32,064 bases of DNA from Clostridiales bacterium (GCA_004558105.1 SFEB01000009.1:1-32064); one strand, 5' to 3'; shown: positions 1-8,765, counted from the stretch's first letter. The notes: generated from the sequence alone by a model not told the origin. Translations and numbers: made by a program.

Positions 1-155
1 CATGGTAAATCCGTTGCGGACGGAGCACGACACTGTTTTGACTTTCTGCATTTTCGGCTAACGCATACGTCAAGGGGGAAGAGACGACGCGCGGCTAAAA
101 GGCGAAATATTTTCGTACTTTTACAGCGGCGTACGGGTTTTTACGAACAAAAGAC
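1..155. other. Left edge, no supported gene
   Basis: One plus-strand frame is open from position 1 to about 163, and another runs from 2 to a stop at 59-61, so either could be the tail of a gene that begins outside the window. Neither translation looks like a recognisable protein. Nothing else can be supported until the promoter that begins at 156. Confidence 0.4.
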
Positions 156-184
156 TTGCTAACCGCAAGGCTTTGTGTTAAAAT
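156..184 (+). promoter_or_regulatory. Promoter of the ECF sigma gene
   Basis: A -35 box TTGCTA (156-161) and a -10 box TAAAAT (179-184) are separated by 17 bases. Transcription would start near 191, about 16 bases before the ATG at 207. This argues against an earlier in-frame TTG at 156, which lies inside the -35 box. Confidence 0.55.
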
Positions 185-206
185 CGTAATTGAACTCGGT
201 AAAAAT

Positions 207-740
207 ATGACGACGGAAGAATTCAACGAAAATTTAAAAAAAATTGTTAAGGGCGACAAAGACGCATGGCGCGCGCTGTACGAGGAGTATTATGCTTACG
301 TTTACTTTACAGCGTACACGCGTTTAAAAAACCGTCAGGACGCCGAAGATATCGCCACCGACGTCATTATTTCTCTCTGTTCTGCGTCCAACGACGAAAC
401 CGTCCGCAATCCAAAGTCGTATCTGTTCGTTCTTACCGTCAACAAAGTTAAAAACTTTTACGAAAAGTACTACAGCCGCAGAAGCGCACAGGAGATAGAA
501 TATGTCCGATTAACCGATCCGGTTGCGCAAAACGAGCAGTCTGCGATAGAAATCGGCGATTTGCTGGAATACTTGCCGCAGGACGAGAGGGAGATATTCG
601 TCAATCACGTTTTGTGGGATATACCGTTTACGGAAATTGCCCGTCAGGAGGGCGGTTTGTCCTTATCCACCGTCAAGCGAAAATACAAGCATGCCTGCGC
701 AGTGTTGCGAAAGTTGCTGAAAGATGCGAACAACAAGTGA
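207..740 (+). CDS. ECF-type RNA polymerase sigma factor
   Basis: This 177-residue protein has the two-domain build of extracytoplasmic-function sigma factors. Residues about 21-90 look like sigma region 2, which binds core polymerase and the -10 element; they include the segment RQDAEDIATDVIISL. Residues about 122-175 look like region 4, which binds the -35 element, with LPQDEREIF, an FTEIA helix and the recognition helix LSLSTVKRKYKHA. Its length is normal for the class. The ATG at 207 is chosen over an upstream TTG because that codon lies in the predicted -35 box; no strong Shine-Dalgarno precedes 207. The next gene encodes a single-pass membrane protein, the usual arrangement for a sigma/anti-sigma pair. 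The regulon and signal cannot be read from the sequence. Confidence 0.88.
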   Translation: MTTEEFNENLKKIVKGDKDAWRALYEEYYAYVYFTAYTRLKNRQDAEDIATDVIISLCSASNDETVRNPKSYLFVLTVNKVKNFYEKYYSRRSAQEIEYVRLTDPVAQNEQSAIEIGDLLEYLPQDEREIFVNHVLWDIPFTEIARQEGGLSLSTVKRKYKHACAVLRKLLKDANNK

Positions 741-782
741 AAAGAATTGTGAAAAAAATTTCATCTTAAAATTTGAAGAAAA

Positions 783-812
783 ATGACACTTTTTTTGTTT
801 CTCAGCTGTCAT
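783..812. promoter_or_regulatory. ATGACA/TGTCAT inverted repeat in the sigma-membrane gene gap
   Basis: ATGACA (783-788) and its exact reverse complement TGTCAT (807-812) are 18 bases apart, in the 164-base gap between the sigma gene and its putative partner. It may be an operator or part of a non-housekeeping promoter. No clear housekeeping promoter for the gene at 905 is visible in this gap. Confidence 0.25.
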
Positions 813-904
813 GTAAGTAGAAAACGAAAAAGCAAAAAAGTTCGTTCGGTTCTACGGCGGATCGAGAGGCGGATATATAAAGTTATTATTTAAAGGAGGT
901 CAAT

Positions 905-1615
905 ATGTCCAGGTTGAAAAAACAATTTCGCGCTGCTGCCAAACGCGAAGTCAAGGATTTTGACAGTTGGTACGAAGAGAATAAGACGGCTATCGTAAAC
1001 AAACAGATTTACGCTTCTCAGACAACGCCCGTCGTCAAGAAAAAGCGTTTCCGTCTGGCGCCTTTGCTCAGCGCCTGCGCTACGGTTGCGGTAATATGTT
1101 GTATCGTATTTGCTTTGGACGTCTTTCCCACCGTTCGTAAAATCCCCGTCAACGATAACAAGGCTACTACGGAAAATCCTTCCGGAGAGCCGTCGGGGCA
1201 GGAAGTTGTTATAAAAGAAGCGGATTTTACCGCCGATATTAAAGAGATATACGACAATCTGGTCGACGAAATGAACTTTAAAGCCGTTATCGACGATCTC
1301 ACTGCCGTGAAAACCGACGGCGTGTTGACAAACTTTAAAGGACAGGTCAGTGTTAACAACGGAGGTTCTTATTCGATTGACATCAAAGTAGACGCAGATG
1401 AAAGTTATAATTTTGACGGCAAATTCGGTACCGAAACGGTTCAACCCGTTAAAATCGATAGTTTTAACGTCTGGTACAAAAACGAGACCGTCGAAGATTA
1501 TATGCTTAAGTTGTACAATTCCGACACTCATGGCACTTGTTTCATGACCGTCAGGTGCGGTGCCGGTACCCAAAACGGCATTGACCCGTTTTTAGAAAAA
1601 CTGTGTAGAGGTTAA
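905..1615 (+). CDS. Single-pass membrane protein, probable anti-sigma factor
   Basis: The protein has 236 residues: a charged cytoplasmic-type N terminus (1-50), one hydrophobic segment at about 51-73, and an extracellular domain of about 160 residues that starts with a Ser/Thr/Asn-rich linker. This is the topology of membrane anti-sigma factors, and the gene lies downstream of an ECF sigma gene. I see no HxxxCxxC zinc motif, so it is not a typical ZAS-domain anti-sigma protein, and the extracellular part matches no domain I know. The start is set by a strong AAAGGAGGT at 892-900. The anti-sigma role is inferred from topology and neighbour only; it could be another sigma-controlled envelope protein. 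Confidence 0.6.
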   Translation: MSRLKKQFRAAAKREVKDFDSWYEENKTAIVNKQIYASQTTPVVKKKRFRLAPLLSACATVAVICCIVFALDVFPTVRKIPVNDNKATTENPSGEPSGQEVVIKEADFTADIKEIYDNLVDEMNFKAVIDDLTAVKTDGVLTNFKGQVSVNNGGSYSIDIKVDADESYNFDGKFGTETVQPVKIDSFNVWYKNETVEDYMLKLYNSDTHGTCFMTVRCGAGTQNGIDPFLEKLCRG

Positions 1616-1646
1616 ACGATTTTTCCGTTTGACTTATTTCCCCCTT

Positions 1647-1687
1647 AAAAAGCCTTCCGTTATTGCGTTCATGCGGAAGGCTTTTTT
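1647..1687. terminator. Bidirectional Rho-independent terminator
   Basis: AAAAAGCCTTCCG (1647-1659) pairs with CGGAAGGCTTTTT across a 14-base loop. The flanking A and T runs let it serve both the plus-strand gene ending at 1615 and the minus-strand gene ending at 1709. Confidence 0.85.
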
Positions 1688-1708
1688 ACGTTTTCAAATC
1701 GTTTTGTG

Positions 1709-2146
1709 TTATTGCATTGTTAATCGCCGTATGGCGTCGGCGGAAGGAATTTCGACGTAAGCGCAGTAGGGGAGAGTTCCGTCGTCGGTAAGCATCATCA
1801 AATCGACTTCACGTCCGACGGCAGGGTAGAGGACGAAGTTAAAAATCGCTATCGTTACTTTGTTTTCGGCTCGTACTACAACAGTAGTGCCGTACCAACC
1901 GTCTGCGCAGTCGTCGGCGTTTACCGATAAAGAAACGTTTTCCGTTCTTCCGCCGTCGTCGGTAATAAAAGTCAGTCCAAACGCTTTAAAACTTATTTCC
2001 GCGCCCGAAACGGGCAGTCCTTCCTGATCGGTAATAAAAAAACTTACGGACAATCCGACGGTTTTGCTTTTGGTTTTCGCGCAGCCGCCGATAAAGAATA
2101 AACAAAAAATTGCCCAAAACGGGACAAAAAACCAAACTTTTTTCAT
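1709..2146 (-). CDS. Small lipoprotein of unknown function
   Basis: This 145-residue protein starts with MKK, a hydrophobic stretch and a lipobox ending FIGGC, so it should be exported and lipid-anchored outside the membrane. The rest is beta-rich. It opens with VSFFITDQEGLPVSGAEISF, the kind of start seen in carboxypeptidase-regulatory-like and other Ig-like folds, which suggests a small beta-sandwich. The ATG at 2146 is preferred to one 36 bases upstream because it puts the signal peptide at the N terminus; no good ribosome binding site supports either. It is transcribed convergently to the sigma/membrane-protein pair and is not obviously linked to it. I cannot assign a function. Confidence 0.65.
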   Translation of the reverse strand: MKKVWFFVPFWAIFCLFFIGGCAKTKSKTVGLSVSFFITDQEGLPVSGAEISFKAFGLTFITDDGGRTENVSLSVNADDCADGWYGTTVVVRAENKVTIAIFNFVLYPAVGREVDLMMLTDDGTLPYCAYVEIPSADAIRRLTMQ

Positions 2147-2291
2147 ATTTAATTTTATTTGTTTTTGCCGTAAAAAATGCAAAAAAGCGCAAACGATGTA
2201 CGTTTGGCTTTATTTTTATCTTTTTTTGCCGAATTTGACCCCGTCGTCCCAAAAAACTTAATATTTATTGCTAATTATACCGGCTTTATAA

Positions 2292-2320
2292 TTGATTTTT
2301 TTTTATTGTTGTGATAAAAT
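2292..2320 (+). promoter_or_regulatory. Promoter of hisS
   Basis: A -35 box TTGATT (2292-2297) and an extended -10 TGATAAAAT (hexamer 2315-2320) are 17 bases apart. The leader is about 35 bases, too short for a T-box, and no T-box sequence is seen. Confidence 0.6.
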
Positions 2321-2360
2321 ACGTACTTATAAGAGTATAAGGGATATAAGGAGAATTTTT

Positions 2361-3608
2361 ATGTTTACAAAGACGCCGCCAAAAGGCATGAGAGATATTT
2401 TACCGCAGGATTTGTCGGTCAGAGAACAGGTTCTCGACGTTATCAAGACGACGTATCGCGGTTTCGGTTTTTTGGGTATCGAAACGCCATGTGTAGAAGA
2501 TCTCGGTTTGCTTACGGGCAAGCAAGGCGGAGATAACGAAAAACTGATATTTAAAATTTTAAAGCGCGGCGAAAAATTGGATTTGAATACGCAGAGCGAA
2601 GAAGGTCAACTTTGCGACCTCGGTTTGCGCTACGATCTGACCGTTCCGCTTTCGCGCTATTACGCTTGCAATCAAGGTAAATTGCCTTCGGTATTCAAAG
2701 CCATGCAGATAGGCAACGTCTGGCGTGCGGAAAGACCGCAAAAAGGCAGATTCCGTCAATTCGTTCAATGCGACATAGATATTATCGGCGAAGAAAGTTA
2801 TCTGGCGGAAGTAGAGCTTATTACCGCCACGAGCAAGGCTTTGTCAAATCTCGGTTTAAAGGATTTTGTGATAAGAATCAACGACCGCAGAATGTTAACC
2901 TCTTTCGCCGAGTATTGCGGTTTTGAATCGGCTAGGCACGAGGCGTTGTTTATCGCTCTCGATAAATTGGACAAAATCGGTATGGACGGCGTGAGAGAAG
3001 AATTGTCTCAGCACGGTTTCGACGCCGATAAGACGGAAAAATTCCTTAATCTTATCAATGACCTCACGAACGGCGAGGACGCTTTGCAGCGCGCGGCGAA
3101 GGTTAACGCGGAGGCGGCGGAAAACTTACAACGCATCAAGGCGGTGACAAGCGTGTCGGCGCATGATTGCAGGATAGTTTTCGATCCTACTCTCGTACGC
3201 GGTATGAACTATTACACGGGAACGATTTTTGAGGTTTCTTACGGCGATTTCGGTATTTCGGTTGCCGGCGGCGGCAGATACGACAAAATGTTGGGAATGT
3301 TTTTGGGTACGAGCGTGCCTGCTTGCGGATTTTCCATCGGATTTGAACGTATCTGCACCATTCTCGAACAGATGAATAAGGACGAGAAACCGACGCAAAA
3401 CAAAATCGCATATATCGTAGACAAGGATATCTCGGTGGAAAATTTACAAAAGGTTCTTGCCGACAGCGAAGAAAAAAGACAACAGGGAAACGTTTGCATG
3501 TTGGCTAAAAAAATTAAAAACTTTGGATTTTTACTTAAACAACTCCGTGAACAGGGCTTTGAAACGATTCTTATGTTGGATAATGACGGAATCAGAAAAG
3601 TAGATTAA
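2361..3608 (+). CDS. hisS: Histidyl-tRNA synthetase
   Basis: This cytoplasmic class II synthetase attaches histidine to tRNA-His. It has 415 residues, slightly shorter than the usual 420-430. The N terminus (PPKGMRDILP), the segment LRYDLTVPLSRY, the motif-2 region RAERPQKGRFRQFVQCDIDI, the histidine-binding stretch RGMNYYTGTIFEV, GGGRYDKML and the motif-3 segment CGFSIGFERI are all present in order. These separate it from the non-catalytic paralogue HisZ. The C-terminal anticodon-binding domain is compact and ends soon after KKIKNFGFLLKQLREQGFE. The ATG at 2361 has an AAGGAG site upstream (2348-2353). The P-type ATPase gene follows after 14 bases and is probably co-transcribed. Confidence 0.95.
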   Translation: MFTKTPPKGMRDILPQDLSVREQVLDVIKTTYRGFGFLGIETPCVEDLGLLTGKQGGDNEKLIFKILKRGEKLDLNTQSEEGQLCDLGLRYDLTVPLSRYYACNQGKLPSVFKAMQIGNVWRAERPQKGRFRQFVQCDIDIIGEESYLAEVELITATSKALSNLGLKDFVIRINDRRMLTSFAEYCGFESARHEALFIALDKLDKIGMDGVREELSQHGFDADKTEKFLNLINDLTNGEDALQRAAKVNAEAAENLQRIKAVTSVSAHDCRIVFDPTLVRGMNYYTGTIFEVSYGDFGISVAGGGRYDKMLGMFLGTSVPACGFSIGFERICTILEQMNKDEKPTQNKIAYIVDKDISVENLQKVLADSEEKRQQGNVCMLAKKIKNFGFLLKQLREQGFETILMLDNDGIRKVD

Positions 3609-3622
3609 AAAAGGAAAGAGAA

Positions 3623-6343
3623 ATGGCGATAAAAAAAGAAAAAGTCGAGTCCGTCGCGCAAGAAACGACGGAAGTAACCGAAAAGAGAATAGTTGCAGCA
3701 GAAGAAAAATCGTCTCAAGCCAAGCCGGTCGTTACCAACCCGGCTGACGTTAAGGTCGTTAAGGCGTCTTCTCAGCAATCGCAATCTTCCGTTTCTCCGA
3801 CTTCCGTCGGTTTGTCGGCGAAGAAAGAGAAAGAAGATAAAGACGACGACGAGGTCGGGCAAAAAAAGGTTACCTTTAAAGAGCTTCGCGAACAACAACG
3901 AAAGAAAAAGAACATCGTCTGGTCGGATATAAAACGTTTTAATCCCGACGTTAAGCGCGGTCTTTCACGCGAGCAGGTTGCAAAACGTCAGGACGAAGCT
4001 TTGAACAATAAAATGACTCAAAAAAGAGGTAAAACCATATTGCAGATTTATCTGAGCAATATTTTTACCTTCTTTAACGTGCTGTATATATTTATAGCGG
4101 TGGTGCTTGCGGTTTGCGGACAATGGACGCAATTATCCTTTTTGGCTATCGTCATTGCAAATACCGCCATTGCCATTTTTCAGGAAATCAAATCCAAAAA
4201 ATCTCTTGATAAATTAAGAATTGCCCACGCGCCTCAGGCGATCGTGCTAAGAGACGGCGTCAGGCAAAAAATTCCTGCGGAAGAAGTCGTATTGGACGAT
4301 ATCGTAGAGTTCAGCAACGGCGGCAGTATCTGCGCGGACAGTATAGTGGTGTCGGGCGGAGTAGAAGTCAACGAGAGTATGTTGACGGGCGAGTCCGATA
4401 ACGTGACGAAAAATGCCGGAGATATTCTTTACGCCGGCAGTTACGTCACCGCGGGCATATGTCTGGCGAGAGTAGACAAGGTTGCGGAGTACAACTATAT
4501 CGAAAACCTTACTCAAAAGGCTTCCAGATACCAAAAACCTCGCAGTCAGATGCTTATGTCGTTGAAACTCGTTTTAAGAGTCGTTGCGGTTATAATCATT
4601 TGCATGTCGATTTTCCTGTTTAAATCGGCGTACGACGCCGCGGCGGTCGATACGAGTCTGACGCAAAAAGAAGTAGTAGTAATAGCCGTTACCAAAACGG
4701 CAGCCAGCATACTCGGTATGATACCGGCAGGACCGTTTCTTCTGACGACAGTCGCTCTTGCCGTGTCCGTTCTGAATCTTGCAAAAAAGCGTACTATGGT
4801 TCAGGAATTGTACTGTATCGAAATGTTGGCGCGCGTTGACGTGCTTTGTCTGGACAAAACCGGCACGCTTACCGACGGCACGATGGAGGTAATAGACGTT
4901 ACGGACTTGTCGTTCGGAAGCAAATATGCGATAAGAGACGTTATCAGCAGTATGAATAACGCCCTTAAAGACTCGAATATGACCAGCGTTGCGTTAAACA
5001 ATTATTTCGGCGAAAAAAGCGTATTGAGACCTACGGAAATTCTGCCGTTCAACAGCAAGCGTAAGTTTTCCGCTGTCAGTTTCGGAGAAGAAGGCACTTA
5101 CTTTTTGGGCGCTCCGGAATTCGTTCTGACGGGAAAACAGCAAAAGGTAGAAACGTTGACTCAGAAGTATGCGGAAAAAGGTTACAGAGTACTTTTGCTC
5201 GCGCATGCTTCCGGAGAAATAGTGAAGGGCGCAAAAGGCGACGTCAAGTTGCCCGTTTCGCGCCGTCCGGTCGCTTTGATTGCGATAGAAGATCACATTC
5301 GTCCCGACGCTCCCGAGACCATCAAGTGGTTTGTCGATAACGGAGTAGGTATTAAAATAATCAGCGGCGACAATCCGTCAACCGTAAGTTGTATCGCTAA
5401 AAAGGTCGGCGTGCCTTTTTGCGAAAGGTACGTTAGTCTGGAGGGTATGAGCGAGCAGGAAATCCGTCTTATCGCGCCTGCCTACACAGTATTCGGCAGA
5501 GTTACTCCCGAGCAAAAAGCAATTCTTGTCAAGGAGTTGAGAGCCGAAGGAAAAACCGTTGCAATGACCGGCGACGGCGTTAACGATATTCTCGCCATGC
5601 GCGAGTCCGACTGCGCTATCGCAATGGGCAGCGGCAGCGAGGCGGCGTTCAACGCGTCTCACCTGGTTTTATTAGATAACGACTTTGCCAACATGCCCAA
5701 CGTGGTTGCCGAAGGAAGAAAGGTTGTCAACAATATTCAGGCGTCGTCAAGCATGTACTTTATGAAGATATTGTACAATATAATGATAAACGCCCTTGTT
5801 CTCATCGGAGCGGCAATGGGCATGAAAGTGTCGTATCCTTTCGATCCTACGAATATTCTGCTTCTGGAATTCGCCGTTATCGGCTTGCCGAGTATAATAC
5901 TTGCTTTGCAACCCAATAAGGAACAGATTAAGGGCAACTTCCTGTCTAATATAATCCGTAAGTGTCTGCCTGCCGCATTGACCTTTACTTTCGTTACCGT
6001 TTCTTTGTATTTCATTTGCCAGAAAGGCGAAAGTTGGTTCGGCGTAGAATTACCGCATTTTTCCACCATAGCGGCGGTAACGCTGACGCTGTCGGCAATA
6101 ATAGCGTTGTACGTTGCCTGCCTGCCCCTCAGCAACCTGAGGGTGTGCGCTCTGGCAGTTTGTATTATCATCACGGCAATAGGTCTTTCGTTCAACTGGG
6201 CGCGTGAGTTTTTGCGCTTTGATAATTTAAACGGAGTGGAAATACTGCTCGTAATCACGGCGACCGCTTTGTCTTTCTTCCTGATGTACGGTTGTGAAAA
6301 ATTCTTCAGCTGGAGGGAAAAATGTTCAAAACAACGGTACTGA
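3623..6343 (+). CDS. Cation-transporting P-type ATPase, CtpE-like
   Basis: This 906-residue ion pump has the full catalytic set: TGES at 255-258 (actuator domain), DKTGT with the phosphorylated Asp at 411, a nucleotide-binding domain, TGDGVND at 649-655, and membrane helices before and after. The order and the segment VQELYCIEMLARVDVLCLDKTG point to the CtpE-like branch, some members of which move calcium; I infer a divalent cation. Two things are odd. The helix-4 motif, usually PEGL in this part of the superfamily, reads PAGP (368-371), so the cation-binding Glu is missing. The first ~105 residues are a charged, low-complexity, probably disordered extension. The ATG follows AAGGAAAGAG. The end overlaps the next gene by 22 bases. 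Confidence 0.9.
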   Translation: MAIKKEKVESVAQETTEVTEKRIVAAEEKSSQAKPVVTNPADVKVVKASSQQSQSSVSPTSVGLSAKKEKEDKDDDEVGQKKVTFKELREQQRKKKNIVWSDIKRFNPDVKRGLSREQVAKRQDEALNNKMTQKRGKTILQIYLSNIFTFFNVLYIFIAVVLAVCGQWTQLSFLAIVIANTAIAIFQEIKSKKSLDKLRIAHAPQAIVLRDGVRQKIPAEEVVLDDIVEFSNGGSICADSIVVSGGVEVNESMLTGESDNVTKNAGDILYAGSYVTAGICLARVDKVAEYNYIENLTQKASRYQKPRSQMLMSLKLVLRVVAVIIICMSIFLFKSAYDAAAVDTSLTQKEVVVIAVTKTAASILGMIPAGPFLLTTVALAVSVLNLAKKRTMVQELYCIEMLARVDVLCLDKTGTLTDGTMEVIDVTDLSFGSKYAIRDVISSMNNALKDSNMTSVALNNYFGEKSVLRPTEILPFNSKRKFSAVSFGEEGTYFLGAPEFVLTGKQQKVETLTQKYAEKGYRVLLLAHASGEIVKGAKGDVKLPVSRRPVALIAIEDHIRPDAPETIKWFVDNGVGIKIISGDNPSTVSCIAKKVGVPFCERYVSLEGMSEQEIRLIAPAYTVFGRVTPEQKAILVKELRAEGKTVAMTGDGVNDILAMRESDCAIAMGSGSEAAFNASHLVLLDNDFANMPNVVAEGRKVVNNIQASSSMYFMKILYNIMINALVLIGAAMGMKVSYPFDPTNILLLEFAVIGLPSIILALQPNKEQIKGNFLSNIIRKCLPAALTFTFVTVSLYFICQKGESWFGVELPHFSTIAAVTLTLSAIIALYVACLPLSNLRVCALAVCIIITAIGLSFNWAREFLRFDNLNGVEILLVITATALSFFLMYGCEKFFSWREKCSKQRY

Positions 6344-7062
6344 TAACGGGTGCGAGCCGCGGTATAGGCGCAGAGTGCGCAAGGACTTTTGCCAAAAACG
6401 GTTATAACGTCGCCGTCAACTATTTCCGCAGTGAAAAAAACGCTTTGGATTTAAAGGCTGAAATCAACGACGGAGGCGGTGTGGCAGAGATTTTCAAGGC
6501 TGACGTTTCGGATGAAAAACAGGTAGAAGAAATGATTTCCGCCGTAGTAAAACGTTTCGGAAAGGTCAACGTATTGGTGGCAAATGCGGGAGTATCGAAA
6601 AGCGGAGTGTTCAGCGACATGACGCAGAGTGATTTTGATAAAATCTTCGATACCAACGTCCGCGGAATGTTTAACGTCGTCAAAGGCGTTCTGCCGCACA
6701 TGTACGAACGGGAGTCGGGCAGTATCGTCACGATTTCGAGTATATGGGGACAGACAGGCGGCAGTTGCGAAGTGCTGTACAGTATGTCCAAAGCGGCGAT
6801 AATAGGTATGACTAAGGCGCTTGCGAAAGAAGTTGCGCCGATGCATATAAGAGTAAACAGCGTCAGCCCCGGCGCGATAGATACGGATATGTTGAGCTGT
6901 CTGACGGACGAAGAAAAAGAAGATTTTATTATGCAAACGCCGTTAAACAGATTGGGCAAACCGAAAGACGTTGCCGATGCGGTACTTTTTTTAGCCGACG
7001 ACGATAAGTCCTCGTTTATTACGGGGCACGTTTTGTCGGTCAACGGCGGATATTTTATTTGA
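6322..7062 (+). CDS. Short-chain dehydrogenase/reductase, FabG-like or EF-P modifying
   Basis: This 246-residue NAD(P)-dependent reductase has the SDR fold: GASRGIG (10-16), NAG (88-90) and the tetrad N112, S140, Y153, K157. The C terminus ends with the usual FITGHVLSVNGGY. An automatic annotation would be 3-oxoacyl-ACP reductase FabG. However, the stretch ISSIWGQTGGSCEVLYSMSK recalls the YmfI family, whose B. subtilis member reduces the 5-aminopentanone group on elongation factor P. No fatty-acid genes lie nearby, so I leave the symbol blank. The start at 6322 has a TGGAGGG site and overlaps the ATPase gene by 22 bases, which suggests translational coupling. Confidence 0.9.
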   Translation: MFKTTVLITGASRGIGAECARTFAKNGYNVAVNYFRSEKNALDLKAEINDGGGVAEIFKADVSDEKQVEEMISAVVKRFGKVNVLVANAGVSKSGVFSDMTQSDFDKIFDTNVRGMFNVVKGVLPHMYERESGSIVTISSIWGQTGGSCEVLYSMSKAAIIGMTKALAKEVAPMHIRVNSVSPGAIDTDMLSCLTDEEKEDFIMQTPLNRLGKPKDVADAVLFLADDDKSSFITGHVLSVNGGYFI

Positions 7063-7082
7063 ATGACAACAAGGAGAAAATC

Positions 7083-8765
7083 ATGAAAGTTTCACAAATG
7101 CCATACGCAAGAGTAGACGTAGACGAGACTTGTAAAAAAATCGACGAATTTATCCATGCTTTTAAAAACGCAGAATCTGCGGAAGAGCAACTCGCTCTCG
7201 ACGTGGAAATAGGAAAATTGACCGAAGAGGTGGAAACGAATATGACTCTGGCGTCTATTCGCTTTACACAGAATACAGCGGATAAGTTTTATCAGGCGGA
7301 AAAAGACTACTACGATGAAAAAACGCCGGAGTTGGAGGTAAAACTCCGCGAGCTGGACAAGTGTTATTTGGAGAGTAAATTTATCGACGAGTTAAAAAAT
7401 CGTATTCCGGAAAGTTACTTTATCAACGCCAGAATGGCGAACGAAACGGTAGACAACAGAATTATCGACCAACTCACTCAGGAAAACAAACTGATAACCG
7501 AGTATACCAAAATCATGTCTTCGGTGTTGGTAGAATTTAAAGGAAACAAGTATACTTTGTCGCAAATGACCTCTTTTAATCATTCTCCCGACAGAAAAGA
7601 GAGAAAGCAGGCGTGTATTGCAACGGGTAAGGCTATGAATTCTGTTGCCGGGCAACTTGACGAGATTTACGACAAATTGGTGGAAGTCCGCACTTTGATA
7701 GCCAAAAAACTTGGGTTCAAAAGTTTTTCGGAAGTTGCCTACCGTCGTCTGGGGCGCAACTGTTACGACCAGTTTGACGTCGCCAAGTTCAGAGATAACG
7801 TCAGGAAGTACGTTGTTCCGCTGATTTGCGAGATAAAGCAAAAAGTTGCGGCTGACAACGGAATCAGAAAATTAGCCCTTTACGACAACGATATTTATTC
7901 TTCTTCGGACGTAAAGCCGGTCGGAGACGCGGAACAGATTTTTGCAAGCGGCAGAAAAATGTACGGAGAAATGCACCCCGACACGGCAAAACTTTTTTCC
8001 GCTATGGAACAAGCCGAGGCTTTTGACCTTTTATCCCGCGAAAACAAGTGGGGAGGAGGTTATTGCACCGGTTTGCCGGAGTATAAAATTCCGTTTATCA
8101 TGTCCAACTTCAACGGCAGTCTGGGAGACGTGGACGTGTTGACGCACGAGTTCGGACATGCGTTGGAATCCTATTATTCTTACCTCGTTACGCCGCCGTC
8201 CATGCGCGGAAGCATAACCATGGATACTTGCGAAGTTCACTCTATGAGTATGGAATTTTTCGCTTACAAGTGGATGGATTTATTCTTCGGCGATAAAAAA
8301 CAGGACTATATTTACAACCATGTCGCAGGGGCGATTTGTTTTATTCCATACGGAACGATAGTGGATTTTTTCCAGCAGACGGCGTACGACTATTACAATA
8401 ACGGAAAAAAGGACAGAAACATATTCTGGAGCGATATAGAAGGGGAATTTTTGCCGTATATGTCGTCAAAAGGTTTGCCTTATTTCAATACGGGCAGACG
8501 TTGGCAGATGAAGGCTCATATTTTTGAAACACCTTTTTATTATATCGATTATTGCGTTGCGCAGATGACGGCTTTTCAGTTTTTGGCTCTTATGCGGGAG
8601 GATTACGACGCCGCGTTTGAAAAATACCTGCAATTTCTTAAAATCGGCGGCACAAAGACCTTTTTGGAAACGGTTGAGGAAGTAGGACTGATATCCCCGT
8701 TTGAGGAAGAGGCGTTTAAAAAGGTTACGGACACGGTGAGAAAAATTCTCGGATTGAAAAATTAA
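7083..8765 (+). CDS. M3 family oligoendopeptidase (PepF-like)
   Basis: This 560-residue cytoplasmic zinc metallopeptidase cleaves short peptides. It has the thermolysin-like HExxH motif as HEFGH (355-359), and the third zinc ligand is probably E384, 25 residues after H359, in the family's usual place. The N-terminal half is the helical domain typical of M3 peptidases; the closing segment includes YRRLGRNCY and the C-terminal helices. Its length is close to the usual 560-600. The ATG at 7083 is preferred to the upstream TTG at 7059 because AAGGAG lies at 7071-7076. The gene starts 20 bases after the SDR gene and is probably in one operon with it. Its exact substrates cannot be told. Confidence 0.92.
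   Translation: MKVSQMPYARVDVDETCKKIDEFIHAFKNAESAEEQLALDVEIGKLTEEVETNMTLASIRFTQNTADKFYQAEKDYYDEKTPELEVKLRELDKCYLESKFIDELKNRIPESYFINARMANETVDNRIIDQLTQENKLITEYTKIMSSVLVEFKGNKYTLSQMTSFNHSPDRKERKQACIATGKAMNSVAGQLDEIYDKLVEVRTLIAKKLGFKSFSEVAYRRLGRNCYDQFDVAKFRDNVRKYVVPLICEIKQKVAADNGIRKLALYDNDIYSSSDVKPVGDAEQIFASGRKMYGEMHPDTAKLFSAMEQAEAFDLLSRENKWGGGYCTGLPEYKIPFIMSNFNGSLGDVDVLTHEFGHALESYYSYLVTPPSMRGSITMDTCEVHSMSMEFFAYKWMDLFFGDKKQDYIYNHVAGAICFIPYGTIVDFFQQTAYDYYNNGKKDRNIFWSDIEGEFLPYMSSKGLPYFNTGRRWQMKAHIFETPFYYIDYCVAQMTAFQFLALMREDYDAAFEKYLQFLKIGGTKTFLETVEEVGLISPFEEEAFKKVTDTVRKILGLKN

Noticed and set aside
890..1573. 227-residue minus-strand frame opposite the membrane protein gene
   Set aside because: The plus-strand gene has a strong ribosome binding site and a membrane segment; this frame has neither.
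2183..2360. T-box upstream of hisS
   Set aside because: The predicted leader is about 35 bases and no T-box consensus or large antiterminator fold is present.
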